This document shows positions 36,502-45,417 of a DNA stretch of 64,000 bases, piece by piece; within the stretch, counting starts at the first letter, position 1; each line of letters begins with the position of its first letter. The stretch is from Bradyrhizobium sediminis (GTDB taxonomy: Bacteria > Pseudomonadota > Alphaproteobacteria > Rhizobiales > Xanthobacteraceae): the NCBI RefSeq assembly GCF_018736085.1, contig NZ_CP076134.1, positions 3,978,501 to 4,042,500 on the forward strand. Direction: 5' to 3'. The notes beneath the pieces were generated by a model. It ran no database searches, was not told where the DNA came from, and saw only the letters and a list, made by a program, of their open reading frames with translations. Both the position numbers and the translations under genes were made by a program.

Positions 36502-37389
36502 CTATGCGCCCGCGGCGGCCTGGCTGGCCGCGAGCTTGTCCTGCGTCCTAGTTTCGAAATCGCCGGCGTCGTGGCGTTCGTGCAACTGGCTCGAGGGCTC
36601 GCCCCAGGTGCGGTTGACCATGCGGCCGCGCTGCACGGCCGGGCGTTTGGCGATGGCGTCGGTCCAGCGCTGCACGTTCTTGTACTCCTGCACGGAAAGA
36701 AATTCCGCCGCGCCGTAGAGCACGCCCTTCGCCAGACTGCCGTACCAGGGCCAGATGGCGATGTCCGCGATCGTATAATCGCAGCCTGCCACATACTCGT
36801 TGTCCGCCAGCCGCCGGTCGAGCACGTCGAGCTGGCGCTTCACCTCCATCGCGAAACGGTCGATGGCGTATTCGATCTTGGTCGGCGCGTAGGCGTAGAA
36901 GTGCCCGAACCCGCCGCCGAGATAGGGCGCAGCTCCCATCTGCCAGAACAGCCACGACAGGCATTCGGCGCGGGCCGCAGCATCGGTCGGCAGTAACGCC
37001 CCGAACTTCTCCGCGAGGTGCATCAGGATGGCGCCGGACTCGAATACCCGGATCGGCTTGGGCCCGCTGCGGTCCATCAGCGCCGGTATCTTGGAGTTCG
37101 GATTGACCGCGACGAACCCGCTGCCGAACTGATTGCCGTCGATCTTGATCAGCCAGGCGTCGTATTCCGCGCCCTTGTGACCGAGCGCCAGCAGCTCTTC
37201 CAGCATCACCGTGACCTTGACGCCGTTCGGCGTCGCCAGCGAATAAAGCTGCAGCGGATGGCGCCCGACCGGCAGCTCCTTGTCGTGGGTCGGTCCAGCG
37301 ATCGGGCGGTTGATGCTGGCGAACCTGCCCCCGCTCTCCTTGTTCCAGGTCCAGACTTTCGGCGGCGTATAGGTGGCGGGATCGGTCAT
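36502..37389 (-). CDS. yghU: Glutathione-dependent disulfide-bond oxidoreductase, YghU-like GST
   Basis: A 295-residue protein whose sequence matches the E. coli YghU pattern almost throughout: YTPPKVWTWNKESGG, SINRPIAGPTHDKELPVG, HPLQLYSLATPNG, GAEYDAWLIKI, VNPNSKIPAL, FGHFYAYAPTKIEYAIDRF and LHERHDAGDFET. YghU binds two glutathiones and reduces disulfides with weak GSH transferase activity. It is cytoplasmic. ATG 37389 gives the expected MTDPATYTPP start; the upstream frame is not similar. It is single in its transcript. Confidence 0.95.
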   Translation of the reverse strand: MTDPATYTPPKVWTWNKESGGRFASINRPIAGPTHDKELPVGRHPLQLYSLATPNGVKVTVMLEELLALGHKGAEYDAWLIKIDGNQFGSGFVAVNPNSKIPALMDRSGPKPIRVFESGAILMHLAEKFGALLPTDAAARAECLSWLFWQMGAAPYLGGGFGHFYAYAPTKIEYAIDRFAMEVKRQLDVLDRRLADNEYVAGCDYTIADIAIWPWYGSLAKGVLYGAAEFLSVQEYKNVQRWTDAIAKRPAVQRGRMVNRTWGEPSSQLHERHDAGDFETRTQDKLAASQAAAGA

Positions 37390-37560
37390 GCAATTGGCTC
37401 CGGGGGCGGACGAGGTCGTCAGCGCAACCGATATCACAGAGTTGGGGTTGTTATCGCAAGGGCCGGATGAGGCCCATGGAGACAATACCGGAATGCAGAA
37501 GGAGGCCGGCTCAAAACCACCATGCGGTGCGCGCCAATTCGCCGGGAGTGCTCGTCGCGA

Positions 37561-38928
37561 CTATTTGGCGACGCGCAGCTTCGACAGCGATGTCCCGATC
37601 GAGTTGAAGGCCGAGACGGTCTGACTGGCTGACGTGACAAGGAAAAATTTGTCGGACGTACTGGCGCAGTATTGCAGAACCGCCGAGGTCGGATCGCCGC
37701 CGGTATTGACCTGGACGGTGTAGACCGTGATTCCCGCGGCCTTGGCGTTATCGCACAGGATCTTCTGGCGGACGTCGATCTGCGAGGCGTTGTTATACCA
37801 GCGGTTCTGCGTGTTCAGGCCGTCGGACAACAAGATGATGGCATCCTTGTAGGTATAGTTGGGATCCTTGGCGGGCGCATTGAACGGGGCTCCCGTGCCC
37901 AGCGTCATCCAGGCCCACGCCATGCCGATGCCCTGGTTGGTGTTGCCGGTCGGCTGCATGTCGTCGATCAGCTTCTTGAGCGCTCTCCAGTCGTAACTCA
38001 GCGGCATGACCGGCTGCAGGTAGGGATGATTGCCCTTCTTGCAGTACTTTCTGCCGCCGGAAATGTATTCCTCCGCGGGGAAAAGCGTTGCGCTGTTCGA
38101 AATCACCGGTGTGGTATTCATCGTATCGTAATTCTGATCGCGGTCGGTGACGCAGCCGGTCCAGGTATTGTGGTTCGACGGGTTCCAAGTCTTGCCGTGG
38201 GATACACACGAGCTTCGTGAATGGTAGTACGGGCTGTTGCAGCTGCCGTTCACCGCCTCCCAGTCGGCCCAGTCGATCCAGTCTCCCGCATAGCTCTTGG
38301 CATCGACATTGACGTCCTTGGCGAACGGCACGATGGAGATATAGATATCGCCGTTCGTCTTGGCGAGCGCGCTGAGCTGATCGATCAGGCTCTTGGCCGC
38401 GGTCTGCATCGCCGGCATCTTTCCGTCCCACGCCATCGATCCGGTGTTGTCGAGCGCCATCGCCACCCGCATCCGCACACTGCCCCATGCCGAGGTCGAA
38501 CTGGTGTTGAAGTTGATATTCGGGAAGCCGGCCACCTTCATGAATTCGGTGATCACGGCGCCGGATCCGTTGACCTGGATGGTCGAACCCTGGCTGGAGC
38601 TGGCCGTATGGGTCGCACTGATCGCGACGGACCTGGCGTCCGTATTGGTGAAGAGCGCGGCGAAATAGGTCTGCGCCTTCGCATTGATCTCGCTGGTTGT
38701 GATTCTTCCGTCGGACAGATCTTTCGCCAGCATCAGCGCCGTTGAATCGAGGGCTACCTGCATCGACGAGCGCGCATTGTTGGCGCGGGTATAGTCGATC
38801 GCAGCACCCATGAAGCTGAGCAGGGGTACCAGCGAGATGGCAAAGATCGCCGCGATGTTACCCTTGTCGCATTCAAGGAACCGGGCGGAAGCTCGTCGTG
38901 CGGACAATAACAAAGAGGAAAAATTCAT
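37561..38928 (-). CDS. TadE/TadG-like protein with von Willebrand factor A domain
   Basis: A 455-residue protein with one N-terminal membrane helix (FAISLVPLLSFMGAAIDYTR), the hallmark of TadG-like pilus assembly proteins, and a long periplasmic part with a vWA domain. The metal-binding MIDAS motif DNTGSM is seen in the first vWA strand, and ILLSDGLNT and TVQVNTGG follow. The exported domain carries several Cys residues. Tad genes normally come in a cluster; here no other tad gene is nearby, so the protein is an orphan. It may act in the cell envelope. Confidence 0.87.
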   Translation of the reverse strand: MNFSSLLLSARRASARFLECDKGNIAAIFAISLVPLLSFMGAAIDYTRANNARSSMQVALDSTALMLAKDLSDGRITTSEINAKAQTYFAALFTNTDARSVAISATHTASSSQGSTIQVNGSGAVITEFMKVAGFPNINFNTSSTSAWGSVRMRVAMALDNTGSMAWDGKMPAMQTAAKSLIDQLSALAKTNGDIYISIVPFAKDVNVDAKSYAGDWIDWADWEAVNGSCNSPYYHSRSSCVSHGKTWNPSNHNTWTGCVTDRDQNYDTMNTTPVISNSATLFPAEEYISGGRKYCKKGNHPYLQPVMPLSYDWRALKKLIDDMQPTGNTNQGIGMAWAWMTLGTGAPFNAPAKDPNYTYKDAIILLSDGLNTQNRWYNNASQIDVRQKILCDNAKAAGITVYTVQVNTGGDPTSAVLQYCASTSDKFFLVTSASQTVSAFNSIGTSLSKLRVAK

Positions 38929-39232
38929 GGCGCCAGGGCCTCGACCGGAAAATGCCTGGCCATGTCGTAGCGGGCGGCTGTAAAATTTGCCTAAAAATTG
39001 TCCAAAGAGCCTCAATCATGGAAAATGAAACCTTACTCCCCTTACGGGGGAGAGCTAGGGAGGGGGTAGCGGCAACGGCAGCGCTCGTGGCGTGCATCCC
39101 AGCGTTCGCGAGGACGACGGAGATCGGGCCGGTTGCTGTGCCGCAGCGCGCAGCCTTGTTCTCAAAGTCGTCATCGCCGCCATCGGGTATTTCGACGGGG
39201 GCACCCAGCGCGCACGCCGCCGGCTGCGTGCC
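38929..39232. other. Intergenic region between the TadG-like and secreted-protein genes
   Basis: A 304-base non-coding stretch. It contains the hairpin CTCCCC-TTAC-GGGGGAG followed by AGCTAGGGAGGGGGTAG near 39030-39070, a pattern I associate with common short repeats in these genomes. Otherwise nothing was seen; the putative promoter for the minus-strand TadG-like gene should lie in its left part. Confidence 0.4.
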
Positions 39233-39667
39233 CTAATAGCATCGCATGATATTGACGGCTTGCTCTCTGCCGTTGCGTCCCGGAACCGTTACGGTCTCCG
39301 CGGAGCAGCTCTGCACATAGGGTCGTTCAGAAGGCGTGACAGCCGGCGGAAATCGATGCGACCAATCCCAGGGAACATCATAGGTGTAGGTGTAACGGAT
39401 ATCGCCCGATATCGGTTGTGTAGCACCTGCCATGGCTTCGCCATTCGATGGCCCGTAGAAGAAGCCCCCTGTTGCCGGCCACAGGGGCGCAATATTGTGT
39501 CTGCGGTGATGCCCGACTGACGGACGGGAAAACGAATGCGCCGAAGTAACCCCTCCACGTGGCGCGGCTCCCGACCGGGCGAATGTCTCGGTCGCCGCAA
39601 GCATTAGCACTGCTAGGCTGAGGGGGCCGACGAACGCCCTATGCATTCTATACGCCATGGCACGCAT
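39233..39667 (-). CDS. Small secreted protein of unknown function
   Basis: A 144-residue protein with a Sec signal peptide (AFVGPLSLAVLMLAATETFA|RSG). The mature part is rich in Gly, Pro, Arg, Tyr and Trp, ends in a motif with two Cys (QSCSAETVTVPGRNGREQAVNIMRC, read in parts) and carries aromatic clusters typical of small exported envelope proteins of this family of bacteria. Two Met codons near the start (39667 and slightly inside) make the exact start uncertain. No family recognised with confidence. Confidence 0.6.
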   Translation of the reverse strand: MRAMAYRMHRAFVGPLSLAVLMLAATETFARSGAAPRGGVTSAHSFSRPSVGHHRRHNIAPLWPATGGFFYGPSNGEAMAGATQPISGDIRYTYTYDVPWDWSHRFPPAVTPSERPYVQSCSAETVTVPGRNGREQAVNIMRCY

Positions 39668-39961
39668 CCATTCGTTGGTTGAGCAGCCCCCAAAGGCACG
39701 CTAGGCCGGACTTCTCGTGCCCACAAACGCATAATTAATTGTTAGTTAAGGCGTAATATTAACAGAGAGCGCCAATCCGGTTCCCGACGATGTTGCAGCG
39801 CGGCGTGTCAGACCGGCGCCGATGCGGATGTAGCACGCGGAAGGCGGCAGGTTGAGAATGAAGCGTGTTCTATCGCCGTCATTGCGAGCGAAGCGAAGCA
39901 ATCCAAAGGCCGCAAAGCAAGTCTGGATTGCTTCGCTTCGCTCGCAATGACGGGAAGAGCA
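39668..39961. other. Intergenic region holding a perfect 29-bp inverted repeat
   Basis: A 294-base gap. The left part (39668-39870) shows nothing but a likely AT-rich promoter for the secreted-protein gene (AATTAATTGTTAGTTAAGG). The right part is the family A repeat at 39877-39952. Confidence 0.5.
39877..39952. repeat. Family A palindromic repeat, perfect 29-bp arms
   Basis: CGTCATTGCGAGCGAAGCG... (39877-39905) is matched exactly by its reverse complement at 39924-39952, with an 18-base spacer. The repeat would fold into a long hairpin. Related copies lie at 7205-7375 (interrupted) and 54258-54340. Confidence 0.85.
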
Positions 39962-40807
39962 CTACGCCCCCCTCGCCGTCCGTTCGATCAGCAGCGTATG
40001 GATGCCGCAGGTGCCGGTGCGCACGCTCACCACCCTGGTGCCGGGCCGGCGGCCGGTGCGCACCTCCGATACGTCGACGCCCGATGCCATGAGCCGCGCG
40101 CGCACCGCGTCGACGTCGGCGACGCGCCAGCTCAGGCCCCATAACTTGTCGTGGGTCTGGTCGGCGCCCGCGACCGGCCGGCGCACCACCTCGACGGTGA
40201 GATCGCCGCAGCGGAAGAACATCAGCTGTCCCCAGTCCTGATGCGAGCGGTCGAGCGCCATGTCGAGACCCAGCCGCGCGCCGTAGAGCGCCGCGGCGCG
40301 CTCGGGATCCTCGGTCGAGACCACGACATGGTCGAGCCCCAGGATCGGCGCCTCCGCTATCGCGGCCGAGTGCGGGCGGTCCTGGGCGAGCTCGAGGAAG
40401 AACATCCGGACTCCCCGCGTCAGGTCGGTCGCCGCGCGGGTTCGCTTCCAGCGCAACGTCCCGCCCGTTTCCAGGTCGCGGCTCTCGACCTCGGCCACCG
40501 GATCCGGCTTCAGCGCCAGACGATCGAGCCGGCGGTACATCTTCCCGATGTCGCCGACGCGGAAGCAGATGCTGGCAAGCCCCTCGCCCCAGATCCTGAT
40601 CACGGTGCGGATGCGCTCGGCGGTCTCGGAGCTGCCTGCCGGCGCCATCAGCTCCAGCGACATGTTGTCGAGGGTGAACAGCACGGTCTCGGCGCCGTCG
40701 GTCTGGCTTCGCCAGGAAGGCGCACGCCCGAGCAGCAGTTCATAGGCTTTGGCGCCGGCCTTGATATCGGAAAGCAGAACGACGATGTGGTCGAGGCCGG
40801 TAATCAC
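39962..40807 (-). CDS. VOC family protein with two tandem domains
   Basis: A 281-residue cytoplasmic protein with two glyoxalase/dioxygenase-fold modules: one starting GLDHIVVLLSDIKAGAKAYELLLG and one GLDHVVVSTEDPERAAALYGARLGL. Family members include dioxygenases, isomerases and lyases that use a metal bound by His and Glu residues. It begins with GTG at 40807, which overlaps the stop of the glutamate-dehydrogenase-family gene as GTGA, so the two are translationally coupled and probably act in one pathway. No pathway is clear. Confidence 0.82.
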   Translation of the reverse strand: MITGLDHIVVLLSDIKAGAKAYELLLGRAPSWRSQTDGAETVLFTLDNMSLELMAPAGSSETAERIRTVIRIWGEGLASICFRVGDIGKMYRRLDRLALKPDPVAEVESRDLETGGTLRWKRTRAATDLTRGVRMFFLELAQDRPHSAAIAEAPILGLDHVVVSTEDPERAAALYGARLGLDMALDRSHQDWGQLMFFRCGDLTVEVVRRPVAGADQTHDKLWGLSWRVADVDAVRARLMASGVDVSEVRTGRRPGTRVVSVRTGTCGIHTLLIERTARGA

Positions 40808-42063
40808 GGGAAAAGTCCTCTGATGTTCTTGCCGGCGCGGACCTTCTCCACGCCGATCGCCATCGCGGCGGTCCGATGCGGAATCTTGTCGACCCTGGCG
40901 CGCGTTACCATCTGGTCGAAGGCACGGTCGAGGATCTGATATTCACGCCGCGTTACCTCCTCCTCCTCCCAGAACAGCTGCTGCAGGTCCTGCACCCATT
41001 CGAAATAGCTGACGATGACGCCGCCGGCGTTGCAGAGGATATCCGGAATCACAAAGACTTCGTCCTGACGCTTTTCCAGCACGAGGTCGGCGTCGGGCGT
41101 GGTCGGACCATTGGCGCCTTCCGCCAGCACCCGGCATTTCAGGTTTGCCGCGACCTGCGCATCGATTACCCGTTCCATCGCCGCCGGCACCAGCACATCG
41201 CAGGGCAGCGCGAAGATTTGCGCGGGATCGAACTGCAACTGGTTGGAGAAGCCGGCGATGCTGCCATGCGTGCCGGCATGCCGCATCAGCGCGGGAATAT
41301 CGAGTCCGGAGGGATCGTGCAGCGCGCCGGTGTGATCGCTGACGGCTATTACCTTGAGGCCGAACCTGTGCAACTCCAGTGCCGCATAGGAGCCGACATT
41401 GCCGAAACCCTGGATCACCGCGGTGGCGGTGCCGAGATTGATCGAAAGCTCGTTCAACACGCGCTTGGCGATGTGAGCGACGCCGCGCCCGGTGGCTTCC
41501 CGCCGTCCCAGCGTGCCGCCCGACGACACCGGCTTGCCGGTGACGATCTCGGTGACGGTGCGGCCCTGATACATCGAATAGGTGTCCATGAACCAGGCCA
41601 TCACCTGCTCGTTGGTGCCCATGTCGGGCGCCATCACATCTGTGTGCGGACCGACGAACGGGATCATTTCCTGCATGTAGCGGCGCGACAATCCCTCCAG
41701 TTCGCGCTTGGAAAGCGTCGTCAGATCGACCCGGACGCCGCCCTTGGCGCCGCCGTAGGGCAAGCCCACCAGCGCACACTTCCAGCTCATCCAGATCGCC
41801 AGCGCCGCCACCTCGCCGATATCGACGCTGGGGGCAAAGCGGGTGCCGCCCTTGGTCGGGCCGAGGGTGAGGTGATGCTGCACCCGATAGCCCTCGAACA
41901 CCGTAATCGAGCCGTCGTCGCGGTGGATCGGACAGGAGATGATGACCGCGCGTTTCGGCAGCAGCAGCCGGTCGCGCTCGTCAAAAGGGATCGACAGATG
42001 ATTGGCGATCACCCCGAACTGCTCGGCCGCCATGTCGAACACCGGACCGGAATAGACGGACAT
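40804..42063 (-). CDS. Glu/Leu/Phe/Val dehydrogenase family protein (glutamate dehydrogenase-like)
   Basis: A 419-residue NAD(P)-dependent amino acid dehydrogenase. The catalytic region PYGGAKGGVRVD (Lys-rich loop), the VMAPDMGTNEQVMAW segment and the nucleotide-binding motif GFGNVGSYAALEL are in family order. Such enzymes interconvert an amino acid and its 2-oxoacid with ammonia; hexameric glutamate dehydrogenase is the closest fit. ATG 42063 begins MSVYSGPVF; an ATG further up gives a short unlikely extension. It is followed with a 4-base overlap by the VOC gene, and diverges from a PfkB kinase over 226 bases. Confidence 0.92.
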   Translation of the reverse strand: MSVYSGPVFDMAAEQFGVIANHLSIPFDERDRLLLPKRAVIISCPIHRDDGSITVFEGYRVQHHLTLGPTKGGTRFAPSVDIGEVAALAIWMSWKCALVGLPYGGAKGGVRVDLTTLSKRELEGLSRRYMQEMIPFVGPHTDVMAPDMGTNEQVMAWFMDTYSMYQGRTVTEIVTGKPVSSGGTLGRREATGRGVAHIAKRVLNELSINLGTATAVIQGFGNVGSYAALELHRFGLKVIAVSDHTGALHDPSGLDIPALMRHAGTHGSIAGFSNQLQFDPAQIFALPCDVLVPAAMERVIDAQVAANLKCRVLAEGANGPTTPDADLVLEKRQDEVFVIPDILCNAGGVIVSYFEWVQDLQQLFWEEEEVTRREYQILDRAFDQMVTRARVDKIPHRTAAMAIGVEKVRAGKNIRGLFP

Positions 42064-42200
42064 CGTTTCCCACCCCATTTGTCTTGCCACCGGGAACCCG
42101 GAGCCGGCACGGGCCGTTAGCCAGGCTGCACGCCGACGACGCCTGGGGACGGTCGTAGTCCGGCCATATGGTTATCTCAAGCGATTAAGGCGGCAAGCTT

Positions 42201-42222
42201 GCGAATAATTTCAGCGAATAAT
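42201..42222. promoter_or_regulatory. Direct repeat in the divergent promoter region
   Basis: GCGAATAAT occurs at 42201-42209 and again at 42214-42222, 13 bases apart, in the gap between the glutamate-dehydrogenase-family gene and the sugar kinase. The following CGCAATAAGCG is a partial variant. A regulator binding site is possible. Confidence 0.35.
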
Positions 42223-42289
42223 CCGCAATAAGCGGTGCTAATGTGTCGATGCCGGCCGGGATCATCCCTTAGCCACCACGGACAGATTT

Positions 42290-43183
42290 ATGCAGGCCCT
42301 CTTCATCGGACAGACCTATATCGACGTTACCTTCATCACCGACCATATGCCGACCGGCGACGAGAAGCATGTCGCAAAGGCCTACGCCGTTTCGTTCGGC
42401 GGCAACGCCGTCACCGCGGCATTCTGCTGCGCCAAGCTCGGCATCGTGCCGGACCTGATCGCCACCGTGGCCAATGACTGGCTGGGGCGGATGTTCCAGG
42501 ACATGAGCGCGAAGTACGGAATCTCGATCCATCCGCGCAAGGTCAATTCCTCGTCGCTGTCTTTCATCATGCCGAAGGACGGCAAGCGGGCGATCGTGCG
42601 CTGCCGCGACGACGAGCATATCCACCCCTTCCCGCTTCTGAACCTCGGCGGCTGCCGCGCGCTGCATGTCGACGGCCACCAGCCGGACGCCGCGATCCAC
42701 TACGCCAAACTGTGCCGCGAGGCCGGCATCCTGACCTCGCTCGACGGCGGCGGCCTGCGCGCCAACACCCATGAGCTCCTGGAATTCATCGACGTCGCCA
42801 TCGTCGCCGAGCGGCTATGCGAGCAGATGGACCTGACGCCGGAAAAGATGCTGGAGTATCTCAAGAGCAGGGGGTGCCGGGTCGGCGGCGTCACCATGGG
42901 CGAAAGGGGCCTGCTTTGGTATGACGAGACCGGCACCACGCATACGCTGCCGGCGTTGCCGATTCCGCGCGAACGCGTGCTCGACACCAACGGCGCCGGC
43001 GACGTCTTCCATGGCGCTTACGTCTATTCCTATCTCTCCAATCCCGGCAAAAGCTGGCACGATCATTTCGATTTCGCGCGGGCGGCGTCGACCTTCAAAA
43101 TCCAGCATCTCGGCAACGAGGCCGGCTTGCCGACGCTGCCGGACATCGAAGCCGTCAGGCAGGAGTTTGGCGTCCGGGTCTGA
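42290..43183 (+). CDS. PfkB family carbohydrate kinase
   Basis: A 297-residue sugar kinase of the ribokinase fold. The N-terminal VSFGGNAVTAAF glycine motif and the C-terminal DTNGAGDVFHGAY, with the catalytic Asp of the GAGD loop, are present. It phosphorylates a sugar or sugar acid with ATP in the cytoplasm; the substrate is not readable. It starts a two-kinase set: the ribokinase-type gene follows by 22 bases. Upstream on the other strand is the glutamate-dehydrogenase-family gene. Confidence 0.9.
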   Translation: MQALFIGQTYIDVTFITDHMPTGDEKHVAKAYAVSFGGNAVTAAFCCAKLGIVPDLIATVANDWLGRMFQDMSAKYGISIHPRKVNSSSLSFIMPKDGKRAIVRCRDDEHIHPFPLLNLGGCRALHVDGHQPDAAIHYAKLCREAGILTSLDGGGLRANTHELLEFIDVAIVAERLCEQMDLTPEKMLEYLKSRGCRVGGVTMGERGLLWYDETGTTHTLPALPIPRERVLDTNGAGDVFHGAYVYSYLSNPGKSWHDHFDFARAASTFKIQHLGNEAGLPTLPDIEAVRQEFGVRV

Positions 43184-43205
43184 CCAATTCTGTTGGGAAT
43201 AAAGC

Positions 43206-44120
43206 ATGGGGCGCGTCTTCGTCGCCGGCAGCATCAATATGGATGTGGTGACGACGGCCGACCGGCATCCCCGCATCGGCGAGACCGTCGCAGGCCATGC
43301 CGTGCTCTATTTTCCCGGCGGCAAGGGCGCCAACCAGGCGGTGTCGGCGGCGAAACTGGGCGCACCGACGACGCTGATCGGCCGGCTCGGCGGCGACGCC
43401 TTCGGCCGCGAATTGAGGGCGTTCCTTGCGGCACAGGGGATCGACCTGAGCTTGGTGCGGGAAACCGCGGGCGCCCACAGCGGAACCGCCGTCATCACTA
43501 TCGCCAATGCCGACAACACCATTGTCGTCATTCCCGGCGCCAATGCGCTGGTGAGCGATGACGACGTCGCCGCATCAGCGCTGGCGAAAGGCGATGTCGC
43601 GGTCAGCCAGTTCGAGATACCCCTGCCCGCGATCGACGCCTTCTTCCGGCGCGCCCGCGCCGCCGGCGCGACCACCATCCTCAATCCCGCGCCCGCGATC
43701 GAATGCGGCGCCGACCTGCTCGGCCTCGTCGATATCCTCATCCTCAACGAGACCGAACTCGGCTTGCTGGCAAAGACCGAGCTTCGCGACACCGACGATC
43801 CCGCCCGCTTCGTCGAAGCCGCGCGTTCGCTGCGGATCGGCAAGGACGGCATCGTCTGCGTCACGCTCGGCAAGCGTGGCGTGCTGGCGCTAGTGGACGG
43901 CGAACCGCTGATCGTTCCGGGCCGCCCTGTCAAAGCCGTCGACACCACCGGCGCCGGCGACTGCTTTGTCGGCGCGGTCGCGGCCCAACTCGCCGGCGGC
44001 CAATCCATCCGCGAGGCGCTGGCTTACGCCAACGCCGCCGCCTCGCTCTGCGTGCAACGGATGGGCGCCGCGCCGTCGATGCCGACCGCGGCGGAGGTTG
44101 CCGCGGTCACCTCCCGTTGA
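43206..44120 (+). CDS. rbsK: Ribokinase-type PfkB kinase
   Basis: A 304-residue kinase with the ribokinase-like start VFVAGSINMDVV, the GGKGANQAVSAAKLG motif, the NPAPA strand and the catalytic DTTGAGDCFVGAV loop. This is the pattern of ribokinase (D-ribose to ribose-5-phosphate), but other aldose or deoxyribose kinases share it. It follows the first kinase by 22 bases and is convergent with the TRAP large permease, with only one base between the two stops. Confidence 0.85.
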   Translation: MGRVFVAGSINMDVVTTADRHPRIGETVAGHAVLYFPGGKGANQAVSAAKLGAPTTLIGRLGGDAFGRELRAFLAAQGIDLSLVRETAGAHSGTAVITIANADNTIVVIPGANALVSDDDVAASALAKGDVAVSQFEIPLPAIDAFFRRARAAGATTILNPAPAIECGADLLGLVDILILNETELGLLAKTELRDTDDPARFVEAARSLRIGKDGIVCVTLGKRGVLALVDGEPLIVPGRPVKAVDTTGAGDCFVGAVAAQLAGGQSIREALAYANAAASLCVQRMGAAPSMPTAAEVAAVTSR

Positions 44121-44121
44121 A

Positions 44122-45402
44122 TTACTTCAACATCCCCATGGTGCGCGGCAGCCACAGCGTCAGTTCGGGGATCAGGGTAATCGCGATCAGCGACATCAAC
44201 AGCGGAACCAGCCACGGCAGGATCGCCATGGTGGTGCGCTCGATCGACAGTTTCGCGATTCTCGACAATACGAACAGCACCATGCCGAGCGGCGGGTGCA
44301 ACAATCCGATCATCAGGTTGAGCGTCATCACCACGCCGAAATGAACGGGGTGGATGCCGACCTTGAGGATGATCGGCATCAGTACCGGCACCAGAATGCT
44401 GATCGAGGCGATCGGCTCCAGGAAACAACCGATCACCAGCAGCAGCACGTTGATCAACAGCAGGATGATGTACTTGTTGTTGGTCAGCTGCAGCAGCGCT
44501 TCCGCGCCCGCTTCCGTCAGCCGCGTCGTGGTCAGCACCCAGCCGAACAATGAGGCCGCGGCAACGATCAGCAGCACGCCCGACGTGGTCTCGATGGTGT
44601 CCATCGTGACCTTGTAGAACTGCTTCAGCGACAGCGAACGGTACAGAAAGATACCGAGCATCAGCGCCCAGGTGCAGGCTGCGATGGCGGCTTCCGTCGG
44701 CGTGAACCAGCCGAAGGTCATGCCGCCGACGATGATGATCGGCGTCATCAGGGCCGGCAGCGCCGCGATGAAAGTCCTGAAGAGAACGTCCCAGCGGAAT
44801 GCCTGGTCGCGGCCCATGCCGTAGCGGCGCGCGACATAGCTCACATACAGCATCATGAAGAGGGTCATCACGGCTCCGGGGATGAAGCCGCCGAGAAACA
44901 GCGCGCCGATCGAGACGTTGCCCATCATGCCGTAGATCACGAACGGCAGCGACGGCGGAATGATCGGACCGAGCGTGGCGGACGCCGCGGTGACGCCGAC
45001 CGAAAATTCGGTGCTGTAGCCATGGTCCTGCATGGCCTTGATCTCGATGGTGCCGAGGCCGGCGGCGTCCGCGATCGCGGTGCCGGACATGCCGGCGAAG
45101 ATCACCGAACCGAAGATGTTGACGTGGGCGAGGCCGCCCTTCATCCAGCCGCAGGTCGCCACGGCGAAATCGTAGATCCGGTTAGTGATCCCGGCGGAGT
45201 TCATGAGATTGCCGGCGAGAATGAAGAACGGCACCGCCAGCAGCGGGAAACTGTCGAGCCCGCCGGCCATGCGATGCAGGATCACGAAATCCGGAATCCC
45301 CGCAATGAAGTGGGTGTAGAGCAGCGACGAGAACGCCAGCGCAATGAACACGGGAATGCCGGCCAGCAGTGTTGCAAAGAATACGAAAATCAGGATCGGC
45401 AT
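44122..45402 (-). CDS. dctM: TRAP transporter large permease DctM
   Basis: A 426-residue inner-membrane protein with about twelve membrane segments, including FAGMSGTAIADAAGLGTIEIKAM (read in parts: FAGMSGTAIAD), the conserved DctM signature. The subunit imports an organic acid using a sodium or proton gradient together with DctP and DctQ. It follows dctQ by 15 bases and ends next to the ribokinase stop. Confidence 0.95.
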   Translation of the reverse strand: MPILIFVFFATLLAGIPVFIALAFSSLLYTHFIAGIPDFVILHRMAGGLDSFPLLAVPFFILAGNLMNSAGITNRIYDFAVATCGWMKGGLAHVNIFGSVIFAGMSGTAIADAAGLGTIEIKAMQDHGYSTEFSVGVTAASATLGPIIPPSLPFVIYGMMGNVSIGALFLGGFIPGAVMTLFMMLYVSYVARRYGMGRDQAFRWDVLFRTFIAALPALMTPIIIVGGMTFGWFTPTEAAIAACTWALMLGIFLYRSLSLKQFYKVTMDTIETTSGVLLIVAAASLFGWVLTTTRLTEAGAEALLQLTNNKYIILLLINVLLLVIGCFLEPIASISILVPVLMPIILKVGIHPVHFGVVMTLNLMIGLLHPPLGMVLFVLSRIAKLSIERTTMAILPWLVPLLMSLIAITLIPELTLWLPRTMGMLK

Positions 45403-45417
45403 CGGTCAGCCCAGCTT

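Noticed and set aside
37492..37560. Possible terminator after the TadG-like gene.
   Set aside because: Only weak inverted pieces and no T run on the minus strand.
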